DNA of 64,000 nt from Actinocorallia aurantiaca (GCF_039533685.1 NZ_BAAATZ010000005.1:1-64000); one strand, 5' to 3'; positions 42,569-51,162 are shown, counted from the first letter of the stretch. Program-made: numbers and translations. Notes: generated by a model not told the origin, from the sequence alone.

Positions 42569-43870
42569 CTAAAGCCCGACGCAGACGAGCGCCCGCCGGT
42601 AGGCGTCGCGCCGGTGGGTCTCCTCGCCGGTCTCGCCCATGAGCTCGGCCAGGTCGAACCAGGCCTGGGCGGCGTCCCGGGTCGACTCCATCTCCTCCAG
42701 GTGGGTGGCGGCGCGGGTCAGCACGTCCAGGGCCTCGTTCCGGCGGCCCAGCCGCACGTAGGCCTCGCCCAGCACCGTCAGCGCCCAGGCGGAGGTGCGC
42801 CGCGGCGCGTCGCCCAGCAGGTCGAGCGCCTGCTGCGCCAGTTCGACGGCCTCGGCGGGAGCGCCCAGCAGGGTCTCGGCGCGGGCCAGTTCGGCCAGGC
42901 ACCAGGCGGTGTCCACCTCGCCGGCGGCGTTGCCCTCGATCTCCTTGCGGGCCTTGAGCAGGATCTCCTTGCCCCGGGCCGCCTCGGACGGGCGGGCGCG
43001 CAGCAGCAGCGAGGCGTAGGCCAGCTTCAGCCTGGACAGGTTGCGCGGGTCCTCGTCCTCGCCCAGCAGGCTCAGCGCGCGCTCGGCGAGGGCGACGCCG
43101 CGCTCGTACTCCCCGCGCATCTCGGCCACGTAGGCGGCCTCCCAGTAGGCGGCGATCCTGGCCTGCACGGTGCCGATCCGCTCGGCCCGCACCACCAGGT
43201 CGTCGGCGAGCTGCCCGGCCCGCACGAGGTCGCCGCGCTCGATGCAGCAGCCCAGCAGGGTCGCGCCCAGGTGGACGGCGGCGTCGGTGTACTCGCCTCC
43301 GGCCACCGACAGGCGGCGCAGCGCCTCCTCGGCCACCTGGACGCCGGCGCTGGTGTCCCCGCGCTCGCGCAGGCAGCGGCTGAGCGCCACGTGGGCGCGG
43401 GTCCAGTGGTCGCGGTCGTACTCCAGGGACGAGCCCTCGGCGATCTCCTTCAGCGCCGCGATGGCCTCCTCCAGCTCGCCGCCGGCCTCCAGCGACAGGG
43501 CGTGGCCCCAGCGGGCCTGGCGCAGCATCTCGGGCAGGGCCAGCGCGTCGGAGTGGGAGAGGACCTCGGCGAAGCGGTCGCGCGCCTCGGCGGCGGCGCC
43601 GTTCTGCAGGGCGATCTCGGCGTACTCCAGGGTGACCCGGAGCTCGTCGACGATGTCCTCGCTGACGCCGCTGACCAGGTAGGTGGGAGAGCAGTTGAGC
43701 TTGCGCGCGAGCAGGTCGATCACGCTGGGGGCGGGTACCCGCTTGTCGCTCTCGATCAGGGAGATATAGCTGTCGGAGAGCTCGGGGAAGGCCAGCTGGG
43801 CCTGGCTTATGCCCTGCTTGATACGGAGATTCCTGATCCGGTCTCCCAGAGTCTCTTGACTCACTGACAC
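42569..43870 (-). CDS. XRE-family regulator with TPR domain
   Basis: 433 residues. N-terminal XRE HTH (about 7-65: LGDRIRNLRIKQGISQAQLAFPELSDSYISLIESDKRVPAPSVIDLLARKLNCSPTYLV). The rest is an all-helical array of tetratricopeptide-type repeats, e.g. ELEEAIAALKEIAE, GEYERGVALAERALSLLGE, APAEAVELAQQALDLLGD and GRRNEALDVLTRAATHLEE. The HTH plus C-terminal TPR solenoid is the architecture of RRNPP peptide receptors (PlcR, Rgg, NprR) and of some Streptomyces regulators. GTG start at 43870, or GTG at 43864; aggag is upstream. A putative exported peptide is encoded divergently 22 bases away. Confidence 0.88.
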   Translation of the reverse strand: MSVSQETLGDRIRNLRIKQGISQAQLAFPELSDSYISLIESDKRVPAPSVIDLLARKLNCSPTYLVSGVSEDIVDELRVTLEYAEIALQNGAAAEARDRFAEVLSHSDALALPEMLRQARWGHALSLEAGGELEEAIAALKEIAEGSSLEYDRDHWTRAHVALSRCLRERGDTSAGVQVAEEALRRLSVAGGEYTDAAVHLGATLLGCCIERGDLVRAGQLADDLVVRAERIGTVQARIAAYWEAAYVAEMRGEYERGVALAERALSLLGEDEDPRNLSRLKLAYASLLLRARPSEAARGKEILLKARKEIEGNAAGEVDTAWCLAELARAETLLGAPAEAVELAQQALDLLGDAPRRTSAWALTVLGEAYVRLGRRNEALDVLTRAATHLEEMESTRDAAQAWFDLAELMGETGEETHRRDAYRRALVCVGL

Positions 43871-43892
43871 CCGCTCCTCTTAACTTGGAGTC

Positions 43893-44018
43893 ATGCCCCG
43901 CTTGCACAAAGTCATTACTTTTATGGTGATGCTTGGAGCCCTGGGACTCCTCGCATCCGCGCCCGCCGTCCACGCCGCACCCCCGGCGAGCGCCGGGCCA
44001 CGTGTGCATTGTTGTTGA
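43893..44018 (+). CDS. Putative small exported peptide precursor (41 aa)
   Basis: MPRLHKVITFMVMLGALG followed by LLASAPAVHAAPPASAGPRVHCC. Basic n-region (PRLHK), hydrophobic core and an AxA-type signal peptidase site (VHA), leaving about APPASAGPRVHCC as the mature peptide. A ggag sequence lies two bases before the ATG, shorter than usual. The start codons of this ORF and of the XRE-TPR regulator are only 22 bases apart on opposite strands, so each promoter must lie in the other's transcribed region. It ends 19 bases from the convergent PucR gene. Not in any family I recognise; codon use and the clean signal peptide support it. Confidence 0.5.
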   Translation: MPRLHKVITFMVMLGALGLLASAPAVHAAPPASAGPRVHCC

Positions 44019-44036
44019 TTGTGGCGGAGAGAAGCA

Positions 44037-45557
44037 TCACATCGCGCGGAGTGCCAGGAAAAAGTCGACTCTATCCTCCAAAGTCGACAGGTCACGGCCG
44101 GTGAGCTCCTCGATCCGCCGCATCCGGTAACGCAGGGTGTTGACATGGAGATGGAGCTCCCCGGCACACCGGTTCCAGGAGCCGGAGTGGTCCAGGAAGG
44201 CCGACAGCGTCCGCACGAGATCGGAGTGGTGCTCGGCGTCGTAGACCTGGAGCGGGCCCAGCAGCCGGTCCCGGAACGAGCGGCGCACCCCGTCGGGGAC
44301 CGTCGCCAGCAGCAGCGCGTGGGAGTGGATCTCGTCGCTGGTCACCACGTGGGCCCGGCCCGCCCGGCGGGCCGCGGCCAGCCTCCGGGTGTGCCTGGCC
44401 TCCTCGACCGCGCCGCGCAGCAGCGACGGGCCGGTCGCCGGGGCGCTGACCCCGACGGTCAGCCGCTCGCGCACCAGCGCCGTCTCCAGCAGCGCGACCG
44501 ACGCGCGCAGCCGCTCGACGAGGCCCGGGTCCCCGTCCGGCACCACGGTCACCGCCTCGCCCTCCAGCGCCGTCACCGCCGCGGCCTCCGGCATCAGCTC
44601 CCGCAGCACCGCCACCCCGTCGTCGGCTCCCCCGAACTCGCAGGCCACCGCGACGAACCTCCGCTCGGGGTCCAGGCCGCAGGCCCGCATCCGGGCCGCG
44701 ACCTCCGTGGGCTCGGTCACCGTCTGGTCCAGCAGCGCGTTCAGCAGCCGCCGCTCGACCCGGTGCCCCTCCTCCAGCCTCGCCCGTTCCAGCGCGGTGA
44801 GCGCCGCCAGCTCATAGGCCGACTCCCGGCCCTCCTCCGGCACGTCCACCAGCGCGCCCTCGCAGGCCAGGAACCAGCCCGCCACCCGGTGCGCGGCCCG
44901 GGTGTTGACCGGCAGCAGCGTGTAGGAGCCGCCGGGCTCCCCGTCCACCGCGTCCGTCACATGGGGCAGCCGCGCGGCGGTCAGGTACTCGGCGGCCAGC
45001 CGCCCGGCCTCGGGCAGGTCGGGACCCGGGCCCACGATCACCCGCCCGGTCGGCGACACCACCCAGCAGGCCCGGCCCAGCTCGGCGCGGGTGAGCTCGA
45101 AGACCCGCCGCAGCCCGGACCCCTCGGCCACCGACGAGATCAGCCTGCGGTGCCGGCCCAGCACGGTGGCCAGCCCCGCCGCCCGCTCCGCGGTCAGCCG
45201 CCGGGTGACCACCTCGCTGATGGTGCCGAACGACAGCTCCCGCGGCACCTCCACCAGCGGCAGCCCGCTGCGCGAGCACGCCTCCCTGACCCGCGGCGGC
45301 ACCTCGTCCTGGATCGAGAGACCCACGCCCAGCGCCGTGGCCCCCGCGTCGACCAGCTCCTCCACCAGCGCCTCGGGGGACTCCCGCAGCTGGGGCCCGA
45401 TCAGCCCGGTGAGCACCAGCTCGTTGCCCGACAGGTAGCGTCCGGTCTCCACCAGCTCGGTGAGGTAGACCCAGCGGACGGGGCGGTCCAGCGCGTGCTC
45501 GCCGGACAGCAGGCGCAGGCCCAGCTCGCCGATGTTCAGAAGATCCCGGAGTTTCAC
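44037..45557 (-). CDS. PucR family transcriptional regulator
   Basis: 506 residues. N-terminal PucR sensory domain (about 1-120: MKLRDLLNIGELGLRLLSGEHALDRPVRWVYLTELVETGRYLSGNELVLTG). A GGDEF-like degenerate middle part follows, then the C-terminal PucR HTH with NRCAGELHLHVNTLRYRMRRIEELTGRDLSTLEDRVDFFLALRA. In Bacillus PucR controls purine catabolism. Here it is divergent from a transthyretin-like gene and a purine permease, 56 bases from the former, which supports a purine/urate role. Confidence 0.9.
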   Translation of the reverse strand: MKLRDLLNIGELGLRLLSGEHALDRPVRWVYLTELVETGRYLSGNELVLTGLIGPQLRESPEALVEELVDAGATALGVGLSIQDEVPPRVREACSRSGLPLVEVPRELSFGTISEVVTRRLTAERAAGLATVLGRHRRLISSVAEGSGLRRVFELTRAELGRACWVVSPTGRVIVGPGPDLPEAGRLAAEYLTAARLPHVTDAVDGEPGGSYTLLPVNTRAAHRVAGWFLACEGALVDVPEEGRESAYELAALTALERARLEEGHRVERRLLNALLDQTVTEPTEVAARMRACGLDPERRFVAVACEFGGADDGVAVLRELMPEAAAVTALEGEAVTVVPDGDPGLVERLRASVALLETALVRERLTVGVSAPATGPSLLRGAVEEARHTRRLAAARRAGRAHVVTSDEIHSHALLLATVPDGVRRSFRDRLLGPLQVYDAEHHSDLVRTLSAFLDHSGSWNRCAGELHLHVNTLRYRMRRIEELTGRDLSTLEDRVDFFLALRAM

Positions 45558-45613
45558 TCCCCCAGGCTAGTGCCGGAGTTTGGAGGATCCTCCGAACCCG
45601 GCAGGATGTGGTC

Positions 45614-45916
45614 ATGAACCTCACCCTGAGAGTCGTCGACTCCGTGCGCGGCCGGGCCGCCGCCGAACTGCCCGTCCGCCTCGACCGTTACGACGGGAAC
45701 ACCTGGCAGGCGGTGGCCGAGGGACTGACCGGAGGATCCGGGGAGGTCGAGCTCGCGGTGGCGGAGGGCGGCCTGCACCGGGCACGGCTGGGAACCGGCC
45801 AGTACTTCACCACAAAGTTTCCCGAAATCCAGGTGATCTTCGACCTGACGCCGGGCGACCGGCTCGAGCTCCAGGTGGCCCCCACCGGGTACTCGGCCTT
45901 CCTGCTCACGCCATAA
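45614..45916 (+). CDS. Transthyretin/5-hydroxyisourate hydrolase-like protein, active site degenerate
   Basis: 100 residues. The fold signature is visible: LTLRVVDSVRGRAAAELPVRLDRYDGNTWQAVAEGLTGGSGEVEL, then RARLGTGQYFTTKFPEIQVIFDLTPGDRLELQVAPTGYSAFLLTP. True hydroxyisourate hydrolases carry a His in the first strand (LSTHVLD), an Arg in the second block and a C-terminal YRGS. Here the first His is Arg/absent and the tail is SAFLLTP, so urate-pathway catalysis is doubtful. ATG with an agga site seven bases before. It lies between PucR and the purine permease. Confidence 0.72.
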   Translation: MNLTLRVVDSVRGRAAAELPVRLDRYDGNTWQAVAEGLTGGSGEVELAVAEGGLHRARLGTGQYFTTKFPEIQVIFDLTPGDRLELQVAPTGYSAFLLTP

Positions 45917-45968
45917 TTTGCCGTGAACCGATACGGACAACGGTTCACTTTTTTATGGAAGGACCGTA

Positions 45969-47360
45969 ATGGCGGCAAGCTCGGTGCTGGATCGGTATTT
46001 CGCCCTGTCGGAGCGGCAGAGCACGGTGGGCGGCGAGATCCGCGGCGGCATCACCACCTTCGTGGCGATGGCCTACATCCTGCTGCTGAACCCGATCATC
46101 CTCGGCGGCTCCACCGACATCACCGGCGCGCAGCTCTCGATCCCCCAGCTCACCGCGATGACCGCGCTGTCCGCGGCGATCGCCACCATCCTCATGGGCC
46201 TGGTCGGGAACGTCCCGATGGCGGTCGCCTCCGGCCTGGGCATCAACGCCGTGGTGGCCTACCAGGCGGCGCCCCAGATGACCTGGCCGCAGGCCATGGG
46301 CCTGGTGGTGCTGGAGGGCGTGATCATCGTGCTGCTGGCCGTCACCGGGGTCCGGCAGCTGATCATGGACTCCATCCCGCTGGCGCTCAAGTACGCCATC
46401 ACCGCGGGGATCGGCGCCTTCATCGCCCTCATCGGCCTGGTGGACGCGGGATTCGTCAGCTCGGGCGACGGCACCGTGCTCACCCTCGGCCAGGGCGGGC
46501 AGCTGAAGGGCTGGCCGATCTTCGTCTTCGTGGTCACCCTGCTGCTGATGTTCGTCCTGCACGTGCGCAGGATTCCCGGGGCCATCCTCATCAGCATCGT
46601 CGTCGGGGCCTGCCTGGCCGCGGCGATCAACTCCGTCGCCACCGTCCCCGCCGCGCAGTGGGGCCTGGTCGTGCCGGAGCTGCCCGACCAGCTGCTGGCC
46701 GTCCCCGACCTCTCCCTTTTCGGGCAGTTCGACCTGTTCGGCGGCTTCGGCCAAGCCGGCGTCGTCACCGCGCTGGTCGTCCTGTTCACCCTGGTCCTGT
46801 CGGGCTTCTTCGACGCCATGGGCACCATCGTGGGCCTCAGCGAGGAGGCCGGGACCGCCAGGGAGGACGGCCAGGTCCCCGGCCTGGGGCGGATCCTCAC
46901 CGTCGACGGCGTCTCCGCCGCGCTGGGCGGCGTCACCAGCTCCTCGGCCAACACCGTCTTCGTCGAGTCCGCCGCCGGCATCGGCGAGGGCGCCCGGACC
47001 GGCCTGGCCAACCTGGTCACCGGCCTCCTGTTCGCGGTCACCCTCTTCTTCACCCCGCTGGCCTCGGTGGTCCCGACCCAGGCCGCGGCCCCCGCGCTGG
47101 TGATCGTCGGCGCGATGATGATGGCCCAGGTGTCCAAGATCGACTGGTCCGACCCCGAGCTCGTCATCCCGGCGTTCGTGACCATCGTGATGATGCCCTT
47201 CACCTACTCGATCACCACCGGCATCGGCGCCGGCGTCGTCGCCTACACCGTCGTGCGCACCGCGCTGGGCCGCCGCACGGGCTGGCTGCTGTGGCTCATC
47301 ACCGCGATCTTCGCGATCTTCTTCGCGCTCGATCCCATCCAGCAGCTCCTGGGGCTCTAG
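45969..47360 (+). CDS. NCS2 family purine permease (AzgA type)
   Basis: 463 residues, 12-14 hydrophobic helices. Family blocks: RGGITTFVAMAYILLLNPIILGG, GLGINAVVAYQ, LKYAITAGIGAFIALIGL, DAMGTIVGLSEEAG and TSSSANTVFVESAAGIGEGARTGLANLVTGLLFAVTLFFTPLA. These match AzgA-like hypoxanthine/guanine/adenine transporters. ATG with ggaccg upstream. It lies downstream of the transthyretin-like gene and is probably controlled by PucR. A strong terminator follows. Confidence 0.92.
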   Translation: MAASSVLDRYFALSERQSTVGGEIRGGITTFVAMAYILLLNPIILGGSTDITGAQLSIPQLTAMTALSAAIATILMGLVGNVPMAVASGLGINAVVAYQAAPQMTWPQAMGLVVLEGVIIVLLAVTGVRQLIMDSIPLALKYAITAGIGAFIALIGLVDAGFVSSGDGTVLTLGQGGQLKGWPIFVFVVTLLLMFVLHVRRIPGAILISIVVGACLAAAINSVATVPAAQWGLVVPELPDQLLAVPDLSLFGQFDLFGGFGQAGVVTALVVLFTLVLSGFFDAMGTIVGLSEEAGTAREDGQVPGLGRILTVDGVSAALGGVTSSSANTVFVESAAGIGEGARTGLANLVTGLLFAVTLFFTPLASVVPTQAAAPALVIVGAMMMAQVSKIDWSDPELVIPAFVTIVMMPFTYSITTGIGAGVVAYTVVRTALGRRTGWLLWLITAIFAIFFALDPIQQLLGL

Positions 47361-47371
47361 AACTCCGCGGG

Positions 47372-47414
47372 AACGACTACCCGGCTCCTTGGCAAGGGGC
47401 GCCGGGTAGTCGTT
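47372..47414 (+). terminator. Hairpin terminator after the purine permease
   Basis: 14-bp perfect arms aacgactacccggc (47372-47385) and gccgggtagtcgtt (47401-47414), then tgtgta. Confidence 0.85.
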
Positions 47415-47505
47415 TGTGTATCGGCTAGGACACTCCCACCTGCCGACGGCCCGTGTGGGCTTGAATGGAGGCCTCCCTCATCGTTCACGGCCAGAAAGGC
47501 ATGTG

Positions 47506-48633
47506 GTGGCTTCACCCACCGGGCACGTTCTCATCTCCCCGGACAAGTTCAAGGGTTCGCTCAGCGCGTCCCAGGCAGCCGACCACCTTGCCGCGGGACT
47601 GGCCCGGCACCGGCCCGAGATCCCGCTGGTGACCCTCCCCGTCGCCGACGGCGGCGACGGCACCGCCGAAGCCGCCATCGCCGCCGGATTCGAACGGCGG
47701 ACCGCGCGGGTCGCGGGCCCGACGGGCGAACCGGTCGAAGCCGTCTACGCGGTCCGCGGCGACACCGCCGTGGTGGAGCTGGCCGAGGCCTCCGGGCTGC
47801 ACCGGCTGCCCGGCGGGAGGCCCCAGCCCATGACCGCCTCCAGCCTCGGCACCGGCCAGCTCGTCCTCGCCGCCGTCCGGGGCGGGGCCCGCAAAATCGT
47901 GCTGGGCCTGGGCGGCAGCTCCTGCACCGACGGCGGCGCCGGGATGATCCAGGCCCTCGGCGCCCGGCTCCTGGACGCCAAGGGCCACCAGCTGCCGCCC
48001 GGCGGGGCGGCGCTGCGCCTGCTGCACGCGCTGGACCTGCGCGGGTTCAACGACCTGGCGAACCTGGAGATCGTCGTGGCCTCCGACGTCGACAACCCGC
48101 TCCTGGGCAGGGAGGGCGCCGCCGCCGTCTACGCGCCGCAGAAGGGCGCCGGGCGGGACGGCGTGAAGACGCTGGAGGCCGGGCTGCGCCGCTGGGCGGA
48201 CCTGGCCGAGGCCGCCACGCGGCGGCCCGCCCGGGACCGTCCGGGGGCGGGCGCGGCCGGCGGGGTCGGCTTCGCCGCGATGACCTTCCTCGGCGCCCGG
48301 GTCGAGCCGGGCATCGGCTACCTGCTGGACCTCCTGGGCTTCACCCGCCGGCTCGCCGACGCCCGGCTGGTGATCACCGGCGAGGGTTCGCTGGACGCCC
48401 AGACCCTGCGCGGCAAGGCCCCGGTCGGCGTGGCCCGCGCCGCGGCCCGCGCGAACGTCCCGGTGGTGGCCGTCTGCGGCCGCAGGACGCTCACCGGGGA
48501 GCAGCTGCGCCGCGCGAGGATCAGCGCCGCCTACCCGCTCACCGACCTGGAGCCCGATGTGGAACGCTGCATCAGCGCCGCAGGCCCGCTGCTGGAACGC
48601 CTCACCTTCGCCATCGCCGAGGAGTGGCTGTGA
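47506..48633 (+). CDS. Glycerate kinase
   Basis: 375 residues, glycerate kinase type PF02595 (GlxK/GarK-like), phosphorylating glycerate for entry to glycolysis. Motifs: VLISPDKFKGSLSASQAADHLAAGL, TLPVADGGDGTAEA, GTGQLVLAAVRGGARKIVLGLGGSSCTDGGAGM, VASDVDNPLLG, PGAGAAGGVGFAAMTFLGA and ITGEGSLDAQTLRGKAPVGVA. GTG at 47506 is six bases from aaagg; GTG at 47503 is an alternative. The usual allantoin/glyoxylate partners are not adjacent, though the purine module is upstream. Confidence 0.93.
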   Translation: MASPTGHVLISPDKFKGSLSASQAADHLAAGLARHRPEIPLVTLPVADGGDGTAEAAIAAGFERRTARVAGPTGEPVEAVYAVRGDTAVVELAEASGLHRLPGGRPQPMTASSLGTGQLVLAAVRGGARKIVLGLGGSSCTDGGAGMIQALGARLLDAKGHQLPPGGAALRLLHALDLRGFNDLANLEIVVASDVDNPLLGREGAAAVYAPQKGAGRDGVKTLEAGLRRWADLAEAATRRPARDRPGAGAAGGVGFAAMTFLGARVEPGIGYLLDLLGFTRRLADARLVITGEGSLDAQTLRGKAPVGVARAAARANVPVVAVCGRRTLTGEQLRRARISAAYPLTDLEPDVERCISAAGPLLERLTFAIAEEWL

Positions 48634-48798
48634 GCCGGAGCGGGAAGCCTTCTCCAGAGCGCGGCTGACACCGTGCGGCTGACACTGTGTCGCCCAGGCC
48701 GCGCGGAGCCGTACACGGTGCGGCTGGCGAGCAGAGCGGGCGGCGGCGCACCCTGAGGGGAGGGACGCGGCCCGCGTCCCGCGTCCCGGGAGGCAGCG

Positions 48799-49929
48799 GT
48801 GAAGGTCGGCGTTCCACGCGAGGTCAAGGATCACGAGGACCGGGTGGCGATCACCCCGGCGGGGGTGCACGAGCTCGCGCGCGCGGGCCACGAGGTGTTC
48901 GTCGAGCGCGGCGCGGGGACCGGTTCGTCCCTTCCCGACGAGGAGTACTCCCGGGCGGGGGCCAAGCTCCTGGACTCCGCCGACGAGGTGTGGGCCGAAG
49001 GCGAGCTGGTCCTCAAGGTCAAGGAGCCGGTGCCCTCGGAGTACCACCGGATGCGCGCCGGTCAGATCCTCTTCACCTACCTGCACCTGGCCGCCTCCCG
49101 CGAGTGCACGGACGCGCTGCTGGCCTCCGGGACCACCGCCATCGCCTACGAGACGGTGCAGACGCCCGGCGGGGCGCTCCCGCTGCTGGCGCCCATGTCG
49201 GAGGTGGCCGGGCGGCTCGCGTCCCAGGTCGGCGCCCACCACCTGCTGAACTTCAACGGCGGGCGGGGGGTGCTGCTCGGCGGCGTGCCGGGGGTCCCCC
49301 CGGCCGAGGTCCTCGTGCTGGGCGGCGGGGTGGCCGGGCTGAACGCCGCCCGGATCGCGGCGGGCCTGGGCGCGCGGGTGACGGTCGTGGACGTGAACGT
49401 CGAGCGGCTCCGCCGGATCGACACCGTGTACGGGGGCCGGATCCAGACCCTCGTCTCCAGCGCCTACGAGGTGGAGCGGAAGGTCGTCCGCTCGGACCTG
49501 GTGATCGGCGCGGTGCTCATCCCCGGCGCCAAGGCGCCCACCGTGGTCTCCCACGAGCTGGTGGGCCGGATGCTGCCCGGCTCGGTGCTGGTGGACATCT
49601 CGATCGACCAGGGCGGCTGCTTCGAGGACTCCCGCCCCACCACCCACACCGACCCCACGTACCGGGTCCACGAGTCGGTCTTCTACTGCGTCACCAACAT
49701 GCCGGGCTCGGTGCCCCACACCTCGACGCACGCGCTGTCCAACGTCACGACGCCCTACGCGCTGGCGCTGGCCGGCAAGGGCTGGCGAAAGGCGCTGAGC
49801 GAGGACCCCTCGCTGGCGCTCGGCCTCAACACGCACGCGGGGCGGCTCGCGCACGGCGGGGTCGCCGAGGCGCACGGGCTGCCCTTCACCCCCGTCGGGG
49901 ATCTTCTGAACGGGGGCCCCGTCCCGTAA
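48799..49929 (+). CDS. ald: Alanine dehydrogenase
   Basis: NAD-dependent interconversion of L-alanine and pyruvate plus ammonia. 376 residues, GTG start (MKVGVPREVKDHEDRVAITPAGVHELARAGHEV). The nucleotide motif is VLVLGGGVAGLNAARIAAGLGARVTVVDVN; the catalytic region has LKVKEP and an active His in FTYLHLA; the end is VTNMPGSVPHTSTHALSNVTTPYALALAGKG. Cytosolic. Probably transcribed alone; a phosphatase gene follows closely. Confidence 0.95.
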   Translation: MKVGVPREVKDHEDRVAITPAGVHELARAGHEVFVERGAGTGSSLPDEEYSRAGAKLLDSADEVWAEGELVLKVKEPVPSEYHRMRAGQILFTYLHLAASRECTDALLASGTTAIAYETVQTPGGALPLLAPMSEVAGRLASQVGAHHLLNFNGGRGVLLGGVPGVPPAEVLVLGGGVAGLNAARIAAGLGARVTVVDVNVERLRRIDTVYGGRIQTLVSSAYEVERKVVRSDLVIGAVLIPGAKAPTVVSHELVGRMLPGSVLVDISIDQGGCFEDSRPTTHTDPTYRVHESVFYCVTNMPGSVPHTSTHALSNVTTPYALALAGKGWRKALSEDPSLALGLNTHAGRLAHGGVAEAHGLPFTPVGDLLNGGPVP

Positions 49930-49939
49930 CGTGATCCCC

Positions 49940-50527
49940 ATGGGGGAACTGCTGATCCTGCGCCACGGGGAGACCGAGTGGAGCCGGGTGCGCAAGCACA
50001 CCGGCCGGACCGACCTCCTCCTCACGCCGCGCGGGGAGGAGGAGGCCGCGGCCCTGGCCCCCCGGGTGGCCGCGCACCACGTCGTGCGCGCCTTCTGCTC
50101 CCCGGCCCTGCGGGCGCGCGCCACGGCCCGCCTGGCGGGGCTCGCCGGGGCCGAGCCGCTGGAGGACCTGTGGGAGTGGGACTACGGCGGGTACGAGGGC
50201 CGCACCACCGCGGAGATCCGCGAGGAGATCCCCGGCTGGGCGGTCTGGACCCACGAGATCGTCCCGGGCGCCACGCCCGGCGAGAGCGTCCGGGCGGTGG
50301 GCGAGCGCTGCGACCGGGTGATCGCCGCGGCCCGCCCCCACCTCGAGCAGGGTGACGTGGCGCTCGTCGCGCACGGCCATGTGCTGCGCATCCTGGCCGC
50401 GCGGTGGCTGGGCCTGCCCGCCGACCACGGAAGGCTGTTCGCCCTGCAGACGGGCACCTCCTCCACGCTGGGCCTGGAGCACGGCCGGGAGGTCATCACC
50501 TCCTGGAACGTCCCGCCGGACGCGTAG
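49940..50527 (+). CDS. Histidine phosphatase family protein
   Basis: 195 residues. RHG motif LLILRHGETEWSRVRKHTGRTDLLLTPRGEEEA, the second-site Arg in SPALRARATA, Glu in EWDYGGYEGRTTAEI, and the second catalytic His in ALVAHGHVLRILAARWLGLP. Related to phosphoglycerate-mutase-like acid phosphatases. ATG at 49940 preferred; GTG at 49931 also in frame. It starts ten bases after ald, so it is likely co-transcribed. Confidence 0.88.
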   Translation: MGELLILRHGETEWSRVRKHTGRTDLLLTPRGEEEAAALAPRVAAHHVVRAFCSPALRARATARLAGLAGAEPLEDLWEWDYGGYEGRTTAEIREEIPGWAVWTHEIVPGATPGESVRAVGERCDRVIAAARPHLEQGDVALVAHGHVLRILAARWLGLPADHGRLFALQTGTSSTLGLEHGREVITSWNVPPDA

Positions 50528-50540
50528 GCCCGCCGAACGG

Positions 50541-50741
50541 TCAGACGACCTGGTACCCGGCCTCCTCGACGGCCTTGCGGATCTCGTCGTCGGTGAAGCC
50601 CTCCCCCGCGACGGTGACCGCGCCGGTCTGCAGGTCCACGTCCACTCCGGTGACGCCGGAGAGCTCGCTGATCTCCTCGGTGACCGAGGCCTTGCAGTGG
50701 CCGCAGGTCATACCCTTGACGGTGTAGGTGCGATCGGACAC
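50541..50741 (-). CDS. copZ: Copper chaperone, HMA domain (CopZ-like)
   Basis: 66 residues, single HMA ferredoxin-like domain: MSDRTYTVKGMTCGHCKASVTEEISELSGVTGVDVDLQTGAVTVAGEGFTDDEIRKAVEEAGYQVV. The MTCGHC motif binds Cu(I). GTG start. Divergent from csoR across a region with CsoR-type inverted repeats. No Cu-ATPase lies next to it in the window. Confidence 0.92.
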   Translation of the reverse strand: MSDRTYTVKGMTCGHCKASVTEEISELSGVTGVDVDLQTGAVTVAGEGFTDDEIRKAVEEAGYQVV

Positions 50742-50783
50742 GGCGTCCTCCTCCGATGCGTCTCACGGGCGCGTCTCATAGGC

Positions 50784-50839
50784 ATACCCCGTATGGGTAT
50801 CCCGACAGGAAATCAGCATACCCTCCGGGGGCTGGGTAC
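50784..50839. promoter_or_regulatory. CsoR operator region between copZ and csoR
   Basis: Perfect inverted repeat ATACCC-cgtat-GGGTAT at 50784-50800, and a second looser pair ATACCC (50818-50823) with GGGTAC (50834-50839). CsoR operators in actinobacteria are G/C-tract inverted repeats of the form taccc...gggta. The two sites lie between divergent copZ and csoR starts and could control one promoter each. Confidence 0.75.
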
Positions 50840-50877
50840 GCTGATGGGGCACCCGCCCGGCGAATGTGAGGCCCGTC

Positions 50878-51162
50878 ATGACCACCCGCGGCTACACCGC
50901 GACCAAGGACCAGCTCCAGACCAGGCTGCGCCGGATCGAAGGCCAGGTGCGGGGCATCGAGCGCATGGTCGAGGACGACCGCTACTGCATCGACGTGCTC
51001 ACCCAGATCAGCGCGATCCAGGCCGCCCTCGACAAGGTCGCGCTGGGCCTGCTGGACGGCCACGTCCGGCACTGCGTGGCCCAGAGCGCGCAGGAGGGCA
51101 GGTCGGAGGAGATGTCCGAGGAGCTGATGGCCGCCGTCGGCAGGCTCATGCGCCGCGGCTGA
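50878..51162 (+). CDS. csoR: CsoR family copper-sensing repressor
   Basis: 94 residues from MTTRGYTATKDQLQTRLRRIEGQVRGIERMVEDDRYCIDVLTQISAIQAALDKVALGLLDGHVRHCVAQSAQE. Cu(I) ligands of CsoR are present as Cys (RYCIDVL), His (DGHVRHC) and Cys (RHC). All-helical tetramer that releases DNA on Cu(I) binding. The ATG is chosen; a GTG 12 bases upstream is in frame. Self-regulation and copZ regulation are inferred from the operator. Confidence 0.94.
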   Translation: MTTRGYTATKDQLQTRLRRIEGQVRGIERMVEDDRYCIDVLTQISAIQAALDKVALGLLDGHVRHCVAQSAQEGRSEEMSEELMAAVGRLMRRG

